A stretch of DNA of 64,000 nucleotides, taken from positions 62,001 to 126,000 of the forward strand of contig OZ244845.1 of NCBI GenBank assembly GCA_965220775.1, given 5' to 3'. The notes below the pieces were generated by a model. The model did not search any database, was not told the origin of the DNA, and saw only the letters and a list, made by a program, of their open reading frames with translations. A program made the translations under genes and the position numbers. Each line of letters begins with the position of its first letter. Within the stretch, counting starts at the first letter, position 1. Source of the DNA: G963664835 sp965220775. GTDB lineage: Bacteria; Chloroflexota; UBA6077; FW602-bin22; JBCLEL01. Shown here in pieces: positions 62,997 to 64,000 of this stretch.

Positions 62997-63214
62997 GCGT
63001 TCGAGGTTATGCCGACGTTGTCCCGGCCCCTGATCCTCGCCAGGGCTCCCGATAGGTAAAGGTCGCCGTCGTCGTTGAGCTTCATCGCCTCGTCGCCCAC
63101 AGATCCGGTCGAATCACCGCCCTGTGTTCCGCTGAACCAGTAGGCGGTCCCATCGAAGTTGTGGATCAAGTCTTCGAAGCCGTTTGTTTTGCACTTTTTG
63201 GTTTGGCGGCCGAT
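62537..63214 (-). CDS. Cassette protein C, unit 5, ATC start
   Basis: 225 aa from ATC 63214 (GRQTKKCKTNGFEDLIHNFDG), exactly the same length as C1 from its ATG, which supports the shared start. Two NFDG repeats, then the C-terminal domain identical to C2. After TAG 63306-63308 region upstream, no ATG, GTG or TTG precedes ATC in this frame. The first conventional start, TTG 63169, would remove the leader. Confidence 0.7.
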   Translation of the reverse strand: MGRQTKKCKTNGFEDLIHNFDGTAYWFSGTQGGDSTGSVGDEAMKLNDDGDLYLSGALARIRGRDNVGITSNAFDDMINNFDGAVYWFKGIQGGDSEGGGTRLMKLDTNGDLEVAGRVEASNSVKEYDSGWFDVSALDIVTKDHNLGVMPKHVTVWCANGGSGDPTSPSIAGPFVVNTAASGDRGAYVAKVTTTSLVVRAGSHIGINEAHNGWLTSGRYRIIAWA

Positions 63215-63230
63215 GCGCCCACAAATGAAA

Positions 63231-63262
63231 CGAGGGCGGCCGGCCTTGACCGGTCGCCCTCG
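63231..63262 (-). terminator. Hairpin terminator T6 after A6
   Basis: Arms CGAGGGCGACCGG and CCGGCCGCCCTCG on the minus strand, then TTTCATTTG. Confidence 0.75.
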
Positions 63263-63308
63263 TTGCGCACAAAGGAGTTGGTGTCGTGCTACCTTGACCT
63301 ACCTAGCC

Positions 63309-64000
63309 CTAGGGAGGCCGGGCCCCAACAAAGCCCGCCGGATGGGGGATCAGCGCGTGCTCCGGGAACAAGCCTAGCTCTTTGGCGATGTCCCCTCCAT
63401 TCGCAACCGTCACTTCACCGGCCCTGGCCCAGGGTACATCTTGTTTCCATTGCTGGAACACTGCCCGCTGGGTCCTTATCACGAGTTGATTTCCGAAATC
63501 CTTCATTCGTGACGTCGGTAGTCCGTACTGTAGCAGGGGGTCCGGCGCTGAGTAGTATCTCTCTTTGATCGCTGGGTTTGCATCCAGCAGTGCAAGACGA
63601 TGCCTCACTATCTCCGCCCAAACCTCCACCCCAACCCAATCTTGATCATCGACAGGATACGTGTAATCAAACGAGGGGTCTAACTGCCTCGGCGTGGAGA
63701 ATCGGAACCGCAATTCCTCGTCCAAGCCGGCGTCGTGCAACTCGTCAAGGATGTTGATGAAGAAAACTCCCTTGCCCGGCTGCCACTGGAAGACCGCCTT
63801 CTGGAACACCTGGGTGATGAACCCCTTCCAATAGAACCGATGGGATATTGGATAACCGACGTTATCCAAATCCAGATGCCGCCAAGTGTCCCAGAAGGGG
63901 ATGCCGTCGGTGTTCGTTACTGAAAAGCCGGCGTCGCAATTTTTATCTAAGTAAGCCGCCTCTGCGGAGAAATGACCTTCAACTAGCGGCCAATTCCGAG
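63309..64000 (-). CDS. Cassette protein A, unit 6 (partial, N terminus beyond window)
   Basis: C-terminal 230 residues of an A protein. The frame stays open to the right edge (NWPLVEGHFS, then CDAGFSVTNTDGIPFWDTW). Modules GYPISHRFYWKGFITQVFQK and GLPTSRMKDFGN are followed by GEVTVANGGDIA. The signal peptide and B-like domain lie outside. It shows that the array continues. Confidence 0.8.
   Translation of the reverse strand, partial: RNWPLVEGHFSAEAAYLDKNCDAGFSVTNTDGIPFWDTWRHLDLDNVGYPISHRFYWKGFITQVFQKAVFQWQPGKGVFFINILDELHDAGLDEELRFRFSTPRQLDPSFDYTYPVDDQDWVGVEVWAEIVRHRLALLDANPAIKERYYSAPDPLLQYGLPTSRMKDFGNQLVIRTQRAVFQQWKQDVPWARAGEVTVANGGDIAKELGLFPEHALIPHPAGFVGARPP

Larger units (their letters stand above)
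45580..64000 (-). repeat. Tandem C-B-A cassette array (at least six units)
   Basis: Approximate unit limits, by terminator: unit 1 45580-49215, unit 2 49221-52630, unit 3 52641-54286 (deleted), unit 4 54287-59510 (with IS110), unit 5 59516-63220, unit 6 63231 to beyond the window. Intact units are 3.4-3.7 kb. Gene order and strand are the same in all. The array is not closed on the right. Confidence 0.85.

Noticed and set aside
62585..63055. Conserved plus-strand frame opposite C genes, also at 52178, 58813 and 48364
   Set aside because: Conserved only because C is conserved; no start site context and a composition typical of a reverse frame.
45580..63262. Repeated hairpins considered as a CRISPR or integron attC set
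   Set aside because: They are 1.6-5.2 kb apart, each sits just after an A gene with a T-tract, and cassettes are not single-gene units; no cas or integrase gene is present.

Overview
The window is high-GC bacterial chromosomal DNA, read as a Chloroflexota (possibly Dehalococcoidia/SAR202-like) genome. That assignment is inference. It rests on a complete 14-gene nuoA-N operon with many TTG and GTG starts, a propionyl-CoA carboxylase/methylmalonyl-CoA mutase cluster with a split mutase, and secreted proteins with paired G(Y/L)P(I/T)S modules that I recall from Chloroflexi. I saw no rRNA, tRNA or CRISPR array.

Layout. 1-3925: accessory genes, including a J-like/DUF4062 fusion, an FmdB-type zinc ribbon with a CTG start, a YdeI-family protein and an orphan MNT nucleotidyltransferase. 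4004-18302: a clear sigma70-type promoter followed by nuoA to nuoN, encoding all 14 subunits of NADH:quinone oxidoreductase. 18346-36054: a surface-glycan locus with GT2, GT4 and three GT9 glycosyltransferases, SAM methyltransferases, a FabZ dehydratase, a secreted repeat protein, and seven tandem GNAT acetyltransferase paralogues joined by 4-nt ATGA overlaps. 36314-37020: a translationally coupled pair ending in a HEPN-like protein. 37077-44597: thiolase, 3-hydroxyacyl-CoA dehydrogenase, the carboxylase beta, biotin carboxylase and biotin carrier subunits, and the mutase catalytic subunit, together a route from propionyl-CoA towards succinyl-CoA.

45580-64000 is the most unusual part: a minus-strand tandem array of at least six copies of a three-gene cassette. 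In transcription order each unit is C (tail-fibre-like, 164-244 aa), a hairpin-rich spacer of about 240 nt, B (a TIM-barrel glycosidase-like protein of about 480 aa keeping both candidate catalytic glutamates), A (a secreted protein of about 390 aa with an SdrD-like B motif), and a hairpin terminator that abuts the next C. Unit 1 has a frameshift in B. Unit 2 has lost one internal repeat of C. Unit 3 has lost C and most of B. Unit 4 has B frameshifted and split by a 1.45-kb IS110 element with a candidate bridge RNA. Unit 5 looks intact and is a mosaic of units 1 and 2. Unit 6 runs off the window.

Several reading frames (FmdB, one GT2, the secreted repeat protein and three C genes) have no ATG, GTG or TTG where homology says translation should begin. 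They have CTG, ATC, ATA or ATT there instead, so near-cognate initiation looks recurrent here.
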